Below are positions 8,099 to 16,262 of a stretch of DNA of 40,754 nucleotides, piece by piece. Each line of letters opens with the position of its first letter. Position 1 is the first letter of the stretch. The notes beneath the pieces were generated by a model, which saw nothing but the letters and a program-made list of their open reading frames with translations, was not told the DNA's origin and did no database searches. This DNA comes from JBIIJL01 sp044233795 (GTDB lineage: Bacteria > Pseudomonadota > Gammaproteobacteria > Legionellales > Legionellaceae): contig JBIIJL010000009.1 of the NCBI GenBank assembly GCA_044233795.1, positions 1 through 40,754 on the forward strand, given 5' to 3'. Made by a program: the position numbers and the translations under genes.

Positions 8099-9765
8099 TC
8101 AGGAAGGGCAAGTTCTAGGAGTTCTTTTGCATGGGAGCGCGTTTGTTCGGTAATAGTCAAGCCTCCTAGCATACGCGCAATTTCATCAATTTTGTCGGTT
8201 GAACCAAGGGCCGTCACAACCGACATGGTCTCATCTGCACTTGTGATTTTTTCTACCCTAAAATGGTGATGAGCCATTGATGCGACTTGAGGCTGATGGG
8301 TAACACAAAAAACCTGTAACCTTTCACCTAACTGACGCAGCATTTTCCCGACAAGGGCCGCTGTAGAACCGCCGATACCTACATCGACCTCATCAAACAA
8401 CAACGTTGGGGTAGATCCCCTGATGGCGGTTATCACGTGAATCGCCAAACCAATTCGAGAAAGCTCCCCACCTGAAGCAACTTTTGCCAACAGATCAGGC
8501 GCCATCCCAGGATTTGTACACACTCTGTACTCAACACGATCTTTACCATGCCCATGCATGCTATCTAACGGGGTAATATCTAGCGTAATATAGCCCTTTG
8601 GCATGCCCAATTGGCGGATGTAGTAACTGATTTCATCTGTGAGAAGCTTTGCTGCACGTTGGCGGGAGGCGCGTAATAGCAGCGCTTTTTCTTCGTAATG
8701 AGCAACTTGTTGCTCATATTGTTTTGATAATCTATCGACTTCTACGGAAATTTGAGCAATTTTATTTCGAGTTTCTGCTAAGACACCTACATGAACACTT
8801 AGCTGTCCTGCTTCAACGTGGTATTTTCGAGCAAAATGATGTATCAAACTCATCCGTTCTTCAACTTCCAATAAACGCTCAGGGTTTAATTCAATTCTCT
8901 GGACAAACTTGGTCATTTCTTCTAAAGCTTCATCACATAGGATGAGAGCATTGTTTACAAATTCTTGTACACTTTTTATCTCTGGGTGATCTGTTTTAAT
9001 CGCTGTAAGCCTTTGCAATATCATGCTTAAGCCGTGCCGAATACTTGGCCCATCATCAGCATTTAAAAGCTCTGTGATTACATTTGCCTCAAGCATATAT
9101 TCTTGCGCATGATGAAGCAGTGAATGTTCATTATTTAAAGCCTGAATTTCACCCTCTTGGATGCCAAGGGACAAGATTTCTTCAATTTGTGCATCGAGTA
9201 AATCACAATCCGTTGTATTTATTGTCCTCGCTGATGCTATTTTTAGCGCTTCTTTAGTCTTCTGACATTCATGATAAAGACAACTCACCTCCTCCAGCAA
9301 AGACTGATGCCCCGCGTACTGGTCGAGCTGGTTTCGGTGAGTTTGATGGTGCAGTAAGGTTTGATGTTGGTGTTGGCCATGAATATCAACCAACATTTCA
9401 CTTAACTCTTTAATTTTGTGTAGCGGAAAAGGTTGTCCATTAATATATGACTTTGAACGATTCGGTTCTTGAATAATCCTTCTTAAAAAAATATCGCCCA
9501 ATGGTGCTTCAACATCATGCTCTTGTAACCAACGAAACGGCAAAGACCCCTCGTCGATATGAAAAGACGCTGTTATATCACACTTCAAAGCTCCTGGCCG
9601 AATCACAGTTGCATCAGCACGTTCACCCATCGCAAGCATCAATGCATCAATCATGATGGATTTACCTGCGCCGGTCTCTCCGGTAAAGGCTGTCATACCC
9701 GAGGCAAAATCCAGCTCAAGTGCTGTAACAATTGCATAATTTTCGATGCGTAATGAGGTGAGCAT
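8095..9765 (-). CDS. recN: DNA repair protein RecN
   Basis: RecN is an SMC-like ATPase acting in double-strand break repair. The 556-residue length matches E. coli RecN (553). The N-terminus MLTSLRIENYAIVTALELDF is characteristic; Walker A GETGAGKS lies near residues 29-36; a central coiled coil spans the middle; the signature region VASGGELSRIGLAIHVI and Walker B LLFDEVDVGIGG (about 455) are intact, followed by CVTHQPQVASMAHHHF. It starts 5 bp downstream of nadK, with AGG before the ATG, so both are probably co-transcribed as in E. coli. I see no LexA-type CTGT-N8-ACAG directly upstream of recN or nadK. Confidence 0.97.
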   Translation of the reverse strand: MLTSLRIENYAIVTALELDFASGMTAFTGETGAGKSIMIDALMLAMGERADATVIRPGALKCDITASFHIDEGSLPFRWLQEHDVEAPLGDIFLRRIIQEPNRSKSYINGQPFPLHKIKELSEMLVDIHGQHQHQTLLHHQTHRNQLDQYAGHQSLLEEVSCLYHECQKTKEALKIASARTINTTDCDLLDAQIEEILSLGIQEGEIQALNNEHSLLHHAQEYMLEANVITELLNADDGPSIRHGLSMILQRLTAIKTDHPEIKSVQEFVNNALILCDEALEEMTKFVQRIELNPERLLEVEERMSLIHHFARKYHVEAGQLSVHVGVLAETRNKIAQISVEVDRLSKQYEQQVAHYEEKALLLRASRQRAAKLLTDEISYYIRQLGMPKGYITLDITPLDSMHGHGKDRVEYRVCTNPGMAPDLLAKVASGGELSRIGLAIHVITAIRGSTPTLLFDEVDVGIGGSTAALVGKMLRQLGERLQVFCVTHQPQVASMAHHHFRVEKITSADETMSVVTALGSTDKIDEIARMLGGLTITEQTRSHAKELLELALPD

Positions 9766-9770
9766 ATGAC

Positions 9771-10661
9771 CTACCCTTGCGGCTTGAAACCCCAGCCGAG
9801 TTTGATCCTTAATGTATCATAATAGTGATAGTCAAGCGGATGCAACAATTGTAGTTGCGCGGTGGTTTTTTTTATAGACACACCCTGGCCTGGTTTAACG
9901 ATATGAGACTCATGACCATCACAACTGATTTGTAAATCACTTTCATTTTTAGTATCAATACTAATTTCAATCAGCGCGTCTCCGTCGACAACCAAAGGTC
10001 TCGAGTTTAAGCTATGCGAGAACATCGGCACAATGACCATTGCATTAAGTTCAGGATGCATGATGGGCCCACCCGCAGATAAAGCATAAGCAGTTGAACC
10101 GGTTGGAGTTGATAAAATCAACCCATCCGCTCGATAATGGCCGACAAACTCCTGGTTGATATAGACATCAAACTCAATCAGATGGGTTTCATTTCCACGA
10201 CTTAACACCACATCATTTAAAGCATCACCTTCATAATAAGTGGTTTCATCGCCATGGATACGGGTATTAACGAGAAACCGCTGCTCACTTGTGTAATGCC
10301 CGCTAAGCACAGCTATAAGCTCTTTTTCGAGATCAAGAGGCGCAATATCTGTTAAAAAACCAAGCCGCCCTCGATTAATACCTACTACAGGAACATTCAC
10401 TTTAATAGCCATGCGGGCTGCAGACAGCAAGCTTCCATCACCGCCAACAACAACAATCAAATCCCTTTTTTCACCCATTTCCTTACGTTGCAGGACGTCT
10501 AGATGTAGCGCAAAGCTTTGTGCAGTATCAACATCCATGTACGCTTCAATTTGTTCATTTTTCAGAAATTCAACCAAACGATCGAGCGTTTCGCTAACGC
10601 CTGAGTTGGCTCGATGAGGCCTTGCGTACAATATAACGCGATCAAAGCGACTGTTCGTCAT
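9771..10661 (-). CDS. nadK: NAD kinase
   Basis: NAD kinase phosphorylates NAD to NADP in the cytoplasm. The 296-residue protein shows the GGDG nucleotide motif (VVVGGDGSLLSAARMA, about residues 72-75), the family block GINRGRLGFLTD, NDVVLSRG, and LSTPTGSTAYALSAGGPIMHP. Length matches E. coli NadK (292). The ATG at 10661 lies 19 bp after the typA stop, and recN follows 5 bp after its own stop, so typA-nadK-recN may be read together. Confidence 0.97.
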   Translation of the reverse strand: MTNSRFDRVILYARPHRANSGVSETLDRLVEFLKNEQIEAYMDVDTAQSFALHLDVLQRKEMGEKRDLIVVVGGDGSLLSAARMAIKVNVPVVGINRGRLGFLTDIAPLDLEKELIAVLSGHYTSEQRFLVNTRIHGDETTYYEGDALNDVVLSRGNETHLIEFDVYINQEFVGHYRADGLILSTPTGSTAYALSAGGPIMHPELNAMVIVPMFSHSLNSRPLVVDGDALIEISIDTKNESDLQISCDGHESHIVKPGQGVSIKKTTAQLQLLHPLDYHYYDTLRIKLGWGFKPQG

Positions 10662-10680
10662 CTTGCATCATCCCTTCTCA

Positions 10681-12507
10681 TCAATCCTCAGTATTCTGGG
10701 CTCGTTGTGTACGCTTTCTGTCATGTTCTTTCAACTCTTTTTTGCGGATACGAATTGAAAGTGGTGTAACTTCAACAAGTTCATCATCATCAATAAATTC
10801 TAAGGCCTGCTCTAAAGAATATTTAATTGCAGGTGTAAGAATAATATTCTCATCCGTTCCTGACGCTCTCATATTGGTGAGTTGCTTTTCCTTAGTCACA
10901 TTGACCACCAAGTCATTATCACGCGCGTGAATGCCAACAATCATTCCTTCATAACATAACGTTTGCGGTTCAACAAACAACCGCCCACGCTCTTGAAGAT
11001 TAAATAACGCAAAACCACGCGCCATGCCTTGGCAGTTCGCAATCAAAACGCCATTGCTACGCTTACCAATTCTCCCTCGAAACGCAGGACCATAATGGTC
11101 GTACACATGATATAACAAACCTGTACCTGAAGTTGCTGACAAGAATTCCGTGTGAAAACCAATCAATCCTCGTGTTGGAATCACATAATCTAGCCGCACA
11201 CGGCCTTTACCATCTGGAACCATATTTTGTAACTCACCACGACGTTCTCCAAGTTTTTCCATGATGGTGCCTTGATGAGTTTCTTCAATGTCTACAGTTA
11301 AACGTTCGTAGGGCTCAAGCTCAGCATCACCTTCTTTACGTAAAATAACTTCAGGCTTTGAAATAGCAAGCTCATAACCTTCGCGGCGCATGTTTTCAAT
11401 CAAGATCGATAAATGAAGTTCTCCACGCCCTGATACTCTAAATTTATCGGGGTCTTCGGTATCTTCTACCCGCAAGGCCACGTTATGTAGAAGCTCAGTG
11501 CTAAGCCTTTCTCGAATTTTACGGCTAGTGACAAATTTACCCTCTTGTCCTGCAAACGGTGAATCATTCACTTGGAAGGTCATACTGATAGTCGGCTCAT
11601 CAACCGTGAGTGGTGCGAGTGGCTCAACTACATTAGGGTCACAAATGGTATCAGAGATATTTAACAAATCGATACCGGTGACTGCAATGATATCTCCGGC
11701 TCGTGCTTGTTCTATTTCAACACGTTCTAGTCCCTTGAAACCTAAAAGTTGCAATAATCGACCACTACGAATATTTCCATCTTTATCAATGATTTTCACA
11801 GGCGTTTTAGCTTTGATTTGCCCACGGCTCACCCGGCCAATACCGATGGTACCAACATAAGAGGAGTAATCGAGTGAACTGATTTGCATTTGGAAAGGTC
11901 CATCTCCATCGACATCTGGCGGATTAACTTTGTCTACAATAGTTTGCAAAAGAGCATCCATGTTATCCGCGGGCTCATCTAAATCGAGCTTTGCATAACC
12001 ATTAAGCGCTGATGCATACACAATTGGAAAATCTAATTGTGTATCGTTAGCGCCCAAATTATCAAAAAGATCAAAAACCTGATCGACTACCCAATCAGGT
12101 CTCGCCCCAGGCCTATCAATTTTATTGATCACAACAATAGGATTTAAGCCCTGCGCAAAAGCCTTTTGCGTCACGAAACGCGTTTGTGGCATAGGGCCAT
12201 CAACGGCATCCACCAAGAGCAAAACGCTGTCGACCATCGAGAGAATACGCTCAACCTCACCACCAAAATCAGCATGGCCAGGGGTATCAACGATATTGAT
12301 TTGATGCCCGTGCCAATGAACACAAGTGTTTTTGGCAAGAATGGTAATACCGCGCTCTTTTTCCAACGCGTTAGAATCCATGAGACGTTCAACTTTCGGT
12401 GCACGCTCATTCAGCGTCCCCGTTTGTTGTAGTAATTTATCAACCAGGGTGGTTTTACCATGGTCAACGTGAGCAATAATAGCGATGTTGCGGATATTTT
12501 CTATCAT
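10681..12507 (-). CDS. typA: Ribosome-associated GTPase TypA/BipA
   Basis: TypA (BipA) is a translational GTPase of the EF-G type, involved in ribosome assembly and growth under stress and cold. The start at 12507 gives 608 residues beginning MIENIRNIAIIAHVDHGKTT, as in E. coli (607). A longer in-frame start at 12594 is rejected because its ATG lies on the probable -10 element (12593-12598). G motifs are visible: AHVDHGKT, the DTPGHADFGGEVER block and NKIDRPGAR. Domain 2, the EF-G-like domains (GRGELHLSILIENMRREGYE) and the BipA-specific C-terminus (NCQGMARGFALFNLQERGRL) are present. AAGG precedes the chosen start by a good distance. Confidence 0.97.
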   Translation of the reverse strand: MIENIRNIAIIAHVDHGKTTLVDKLLQQTGTLNERAPKVERLMDSNALEKERGITILAKNTCVHWHGHQINIVDTPGHADFGGEVERILSMVDSVLLLVDAVDGPMPQTRFVTQKAFAQGLNPIVVINKIDRPGARPDWVVDQVFDLFDNLGANDTQLDFPIVYASALNGYAKLDLDEPADNMDALLQTIVDKVNPPDVDGDGPFQMQISSLDYSSYVGTIGIGRVSRGQIKAKTPVKIIDKDGNIRSGRLLQLLGFKGLERVEIEQARAGDIIAVTGIDLLNISDTICDPNVVEPLAPLTVDEPTISMTFQVNDSPFAGQEGKFVTSRKIRERLSTELLHNVALRVEDTEDPDKFRVSGRGELHLSILIENMRREGYELAISKPEVILRKEGDAELEPYERLTVDIEETHQGTIMEKLGERRGELQNMVPDGKGRVRLDYVIPTRGLIGFHTEFLSATSGTGLLYHVYDHYGPAFRGRIGKRSNGVLIANCQGMARGFALFNLQERGRLFVEPQTLCYEGMIVGIHARDNDLVVNVTKEKQLTNMRASGTDENIILTPAIKYSLEQALEFIDDDELVEVTPLSIRIRKKELKEHDRKRTQRAQNTED

Positions 12508-12592
12508 AAAAACCTTATAGTCGCGAAAATAATGATCTACACAGCGATGTAATACGGCATGTAACAGTAGGCTAATTGAGCATCTATTTTCC

Positions 12593-12622
12593 ATTATACA
12601 ATATATTAGCCTAGAACCCCAA
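12593..12622 (-). promoter_or_regulatory. Promoter of typA
   Basis: On the minus strand, a perfect TATAAT (12593-12598) is preceded at 18 bp by a weak -35 TTGGGG. The start point would be near 12586, giving a leader of about 79 nt before the ATG at 12507. Confidence 0.55.
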
Positions 12623-12657
12623 ATGATGTGTGCATTTACCCCATTTTTGTAGGGCTT

Positions 12658-12666
12658 TGCTACACT
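12658..12666 (+). promoter_or_regulatory. Extended -10 element before the 163-residue gene
   Basis: TGC-TACACT fits an extended -10 (TGnTAnAnT). It lies about 30 bp before the ATG at 12698, leaving room for a short leader with AAAGG as ribosome site. No good -35 is visible. Confidence 0.4.
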
Positions 12667-12697
12667 TAAAGTAAGTTAGAAAGAAAGGTATAACATC

Positions 12698-13189
12698 ATG
12701 GGAAAAATCATTTTACATCCCACCGATACTAGCCAGTGGCATGCACTCGTTAATGAGGCTCAAGCCACAACTCGGTTAATCCTCAATGAAAGCACTGAAA
12801 GCTATTTGGTCTTTCTATTGATGCGCTTTATGCAAACTACCCAATTGCTTGAATCAATCATCGCAATGGACTTTCTACATTCAATGGAGGTCTCCGGAAA
12901 ACGGCAGGTTTCACTCTTACAAGAGGTCGGTGATAAAAGCTTATTGTTTTGTGGTCTATTTCCAGGCATAGCTAGTAAGCGCCATGTCCGTCTTGAATAT
13001 TTTAGTGATTTAGGAAAAGCTGCCTATTTAACTGTAAGTGAACTGGAGCAAAGTGACTCAGGAAGATTATTCTTAGAGCTCAGCAAACAATTCGTCACAT
13101 TGCAACAAATACTTCAAGCCATGCGTGGCGAATCTTTCGCCACGATAGAAGATGTGCGGGTTACTATTGGTCAGAATATGCTTCATTGA
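12698..13189 (+). CDS. Hypothetical protein, 163 residues
   Basis: I do not recognise this protein. It is a soluble, mixed alpha/beta or mostly helical polypeptide with no signal peptide or membrane segment. Notable stretches are ESYLVFLLMRFMQTTQLLESI (helical, hydrophobic), a central RQVSLLQEVGDKSLLFCGLFPG, and HVRLEYFSDLGKAAYLTVSEL, followed by a helical C-terminus. The AAAGG ribosome site and a possible extended -10 promoter support the start. It is divergent from typA and convergent with hslO, so context gives no functional clue. Its well-formed coding sequence suggests a conserved lineage-specific gene. Confidence 0.8.
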   Translation: MGKIILHPTDTSQWHALVNEAQATTRLILNESTESYLVFLLMRFMQTTQLLESIIAMDFLHSMEVSGKRQVSLLQEVGDKSLLFCGLFPGIASKRHVRLEYFSDLGKAAYLTVSELEQSDSGRLFLELSKQFVTLQQILQAMRGESFATIEDVRVTIGQNMLH

Positions 13190-13197
13190 TCTCTATC

Positions 13198-13227
13198 TTT
13201 GGCGTGCTCGGTGCCGAGCCCGCCAAA
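13198..13227. terminator. Strong hairpin between convergent genes
   Basis: A 14-bp GC-rich stem (TTTGGCGTGCTCGG with CCGAGCCCGCCAAA, one mismatch) lies between two genes that end towards each other (13189 and 13270). No T tract follows on either strand, so it may be a bidirectional stabilising hairpin or a REP-like palindrome rather than a classical intrinsic terminator. Confidence 0.5.
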
Positions 13228-13269
13228 CACAAGGACTTTCCGGACACCCGATAAATTCTGCTCCCACCT

Positions 13270-14118
13270 CTATTTATGAAACAATAGCGTCACATCTATC
13301 GGATCAAACACATATTGCTGATTACAAAAATCACAAGTCACATCGACATGACCCTTTTCCTTCAGCAGTTCCTGCACATCTTTCTCACCGAGGATAGTGA
13401 GTACCTGCTTCATTTTTTCAGGATTACACCGACATTGAAATTTTACCTGGCGCGCGGAATATAAGCGTAATTCTGTTTCATGATAAAGACGATGAAGAAT
13501 AATTTCGTTATCAAGAGTCAATAACTCTTCGTCAGTTATTGTTTGTCCAATATGGACTGTATATTCCCAAAATTGCTCGCGTTTGAGCGTATCTTGACCC
13601 GGCATCAGTTGTATCAGCATTCCCGCAGCGTTTTCGTCACCCACAGCAATAAAGACTTGGGTAGCAATTTGTTCAGATTGTGCGAAATAATGAGAAAGAT
13701 TTTCGCTAAATGACAATGAGCGGATAGGCACTGTACTCTGATATGCTTGGGTTTGATTGTACTGATTAATAATCAGCACCATTTTTCCACCGAGAAAAGC
13801 CTCTTCGTAATCTATGGCTTCATGCAAGGTATCTTCGTATTTAGCATAAGCTCTTAGATGTAGGTGATGATTGCATTGTACCAAGAGCAATGGGAGTCTA
13901 CTATCTCCATGAAATTGCAAGCTGATTTCACCTTCAAATTTGATACTTCCTGCCAACAACAAACAAGAGATCAAGGCTTCGCCGAGGAGTTTTTTAACCC
14001 TCGGTGGGTAGGGGTGTTGATGAAGGATAGCCTGATAGGTTTCATTCAAATGAGCAATTTCACCGCGAATGCTTGCATGCTCAAACATAAAGCGTTGTAG
14101 AGTATCAGAAGAAGCCAT
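13270..14118 (-). CDS. hslO: Redox-regulated chaperone Hsp33
   Basis: Hsp33 is a cytoplasmic holdase activated by oxidation. The 282-residue protein has the C-terminal zinc-binding redox switch: Cys229 and Cys231 (C-R-C) and Cys262 and Cys265 (C-D-F-C) are all present. The N-terminal domain has family motifs such as ARGEIAHL-like (SIRGEIAHLNETYQAIL), LLGEALISCLLLAGSIKF and GMLIQLMPGQ. Length is close to E. coli Hsp33 (about 292). The ATG at 14118 follows a GGA ribosome site, about 20 nt from the predicted start point. Divergent from rep. Confidence 0.96.
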   Translation of the reverse strand: MASSDTLQRFMFEHASIRGEIAHLNETYQAILHQHPYPPRVKKLLGEALISCLLLAGSIKFEGEISLQFHGDSRLPLLLVQCNHHLHLRAYAKYEDTLHEAIDYEEAFLGGKMVLIINQYNQTQAYQSTVPIRSLSFSENLSHYFAQSEQIATQVFIAVGDENAAGMLIQLMPGQDTLKREQFWEYTVHIGQTITDEELLTLDNEIILHRLYHETELRLYSARQVKFQCRCNPEKMKQVLTILGEKDVQELLKEKGHVDVTCDFCNQQYVFDPIDVTLLFHK

Positions 14119-14145
14119 CGCTTATATCCATTTAATAAAATGGTC

Positions 14146-14154
14146 ATTTTAGCA
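14146..14154 (-). promoter_or_regulatory. Extended -10 promoter of hslO
   Basis: The minus strand reads TG-C-TAAAAT, a good extended -10 (5 of 6 in the hexamer). It would start transcription near 14139, about 20 nt before the hslO ATG. Confidence 0.55.
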
Positions 14155-14172
14155 TAACGATCAAGAATTGCC

Positions 14173-14181
14173 TGTTATACT
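14173..14181 (+). promoter_or_regulatory. Extended -10 promoter of rep
   Basis: TG-T-TATACT, five of six in the hexamer plus the TGn extension. It lies 33 bp before the rep ATG and back-to-back with the hslO promoter. Confidence 0.55.
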
Positions 14182-14214
14182 GAGCCCTTTTTCTGTGACA
14201 GCAAAAGGGGCGGT

Positions 14215-16218
14215 ATGCTCAATCCACAACAACATGAAGCAGTGAAATATCTTGATGGACCTTTGTTAGTACTTGCGGGCGCAGGCTCAGGAAAAACTCG
14301 TGTTATCACTCAAAAAATGGTTTATTTAATCGAGGTCTGTGGTTATTCGCCTAAAAATATTTTTGCTGTCACTTTCACAAATAAAGCCGCCAATGAAATG
14401 CGTACGCGAGTATTGTCACTTTTAAGTAAAAAAGCTCGGCGCGGATTAAATATAGCCACATTTCATACATTGGGCTTACGCATCTTAAAACACGATGTTG
14501 CCCGCGCTGGGTTACGAACAGGTTTTTCAATTTTTGACAGCGAGGATTGTCTACAATTATTAAACAACCTCTTGCCCTCATCTCGAGCTCGTGACAGAGC
14601 ATACCTTTCACAAATACAGCAGTGTATTTCAAAGTGGAAAAATGCACTTCTATCACCCCATCAAATACAATTGACTGATAGTTCACCTATCCTTGAAGAA
14701 GAGGCCTTGAGCCTTTTTGACGATTACCAAAAAACACTTCTAACTTATAATGCGGTTGATTTTGATGATTTAATCAAGCGACCGGTTGATTTGCTGACAA
14801 CACATGATGATATTCGTGAATATTGGCAAAATATGATTCGTCATTTACTCATTGATGAATATCAGGACTCTAACACCTCACAATATACCCTCGTAAAATT
14901 ACTGGTAGGTCAACGTGCGCATTTTACGGTAGTCGGCGATGATGACCAATCCATTTACGCCTGGCGAGGTGCAAGACCCGAGAACCTCTCACAGCTCAAA
15001 CAGGATTACCCCCATCTTAAACTTATCAAATTAGAACAAAATTATCGCTCAACTGGCCGCATCCTTCATGCTGCCAACCAACTAATTTCATATAACCCAC
15101 ATGTATTTTCAAAACAATTGTGGAGTACCCTAGGACATGGGGAGCTAATCCGGATCTTGGTGTGTAAAGATGAAGCGGGGGAGGCTCAACAAGTCATTGC
15201 TGATCTTATCAATCATCAATTACGTCATCGTAACGCCTTTGGTGATTACGCCATCCTCTATCGAGGCAATCACCAGTCTCGGGTTTTTGAAAAAGTATTG
15301 CGTGATCATGGCATCCCCTATCGTATGAGCGGCGGACAATCTTGGTTTGCTCGGACTGAAATCAGAGATATTTTTTCATACCTTAAATTACTTTGTAATG
15401 AATCAGATGATGCTGCTTTTTTAAGAGTCATTAATACCCCTAAACGAGGCATTGGGGAGACAACGATTAAGACATTAAGTGAATATGCGAACAAAAGAGG
15501 CCTTTCACTTTTCATCGCGGCTCATCATTTAGCATTGACTGACCTGCTAATGGAAAAACAATTAATGGCACTGCGCAGTTTTGTCGAATGGCTTAATTCT
15601 GTCAAAGCACGTTGCCAACAGGGAAGCATCAGAGAAACTCTTCGCGAAATGGTTGAAGAGAGTCAGTATGAAGCATACCTATACGCTCATTGTGATAGCC
15701 CGCAACGCGCTCAAAAATCTATGGACAATGTATGGGAGCTTATTGAATGGGTAGGGCGGCTATTTGATAAAGACAAAGACAACTCCCTTGCTGATATTAT
15801 CAATAAACTCATTTTGATTGATATTCTTGAGCAAAATGACGAAAACAATGACACAAATTTACAATTGATGACGTTGCATGCATCAAAGGGCTTGGAGTTT
15901 CCTTTTATTTATTTAGTTGGCATGGAAGAAGAGCTACTACCGCATCGAGAATGTCTTAGTGATGAGCTCATTGAGGAAGAGCGGCGCCTTGCTTATGTGG
16001 GCATTACTCGCGCACAAAAAATGCTCACGCTAACATATGCTAGACAACGCCGCCGTCAAGGTGAGTTTAAAGATTGTACCCCAAGCCGCTTTCTTGATGA
16101 ATTGCCAGAAGAACACCTCGAGTGGTTTGGCAAGAAGGGTGGGGGCAATGAAGAGCGCTCCAAGATGATTGCAAGCTCTCACCTAGAAGGACTAAAACAT
16201 CTCTTAACTGATGAATAA
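14215..16218 (+). CDS. rep: ATP-dependent DNA helicase Rep
   Basis: Rep is a superfamily 1A 3'-5' helicase that aids replication fork progression past bound proteins. The 667 residues match E. coli Rep (673) better than UvrD (720). Motif I GAGSGKT (about residues 22-28), motif Ia AVTFTNKAANEM, motif II LLIDEYQDSN, motif III VVGDDDQSIYAWRGA, motif IV KLEQNYRSTGRIL, motif V TLHASKGLEFP and motif VI EERRLAYVGITRA are all intact. The N-terminus MLNPQQHEAV is close to the Rep start. AAGGGG precedes the ATG. No C-terminal Tudor-like extension of UvrD type is present. Confidence 0.95.
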   Translation: MLNPQQHEAVKYLDGPLLVLAGAGSGKTRVITQKMVYLIEVCGYSPKNIFAVTFTNKAANEMRTRVLSLLSKKARRGLNIATFHTLGLRILKHDVARAGLRTGFSIFDSEDCLQLLNNLLPSSRARDRAYLSQIQQCISKWKNALLSPHQIQLTDSSPILEEEALSLFDDYQKTLLTYNAVDFDDLIKRPVDLLTTHDDIREYWQNMIRHLLIDEYQDSNTSQYTLVKLLVGQRAHFTVVGDDDQSIYAWRGARPENLSQLKQDYPHLKLIKLEQNYRSTGRILHAANQLISYNPHVFSKQLWSTLGHGELIRILVCKDEAGEAQQVIADLINHQLRHRNAFGDYAILYRGNHQSRVFEKVLRDHGIPYRMSGGQSWFARTEIRDIFSYLKLLCNESDDAAFLRVINTPKRGIGETTIKTLSEYANKRGLSLFIAAHHLALTDLLMEKQLMALRSFVEWLNSVKARCQQGSIRETLREMVEESQYEAYLYAHCDSPQRAQKSMDNVWELIEWVGRLFDKDKDNSLADIINKLILIDILEQNDENNDTNLQLMTLHASKGLEFPFIYLVGMEEELLPHRECLSDELIEEERRLAYVGITRAQKMLTLTYARQRRRQGEFKDCTPSRFLDELPEEHLEWFGKKGGGNEERSKMIASSHLEGLKHLLTDE

Positions 16219-16262
16219 AATCCACCTCTTTTAACTCCCATACCTCTTCTAGGACGAAGCAT

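Noticed and set aside
12508..12594. 29-residue N-terminal extension of typA
   Set aside because: The upstream ATG lies on the predicted -10, and homologues start at MIE.
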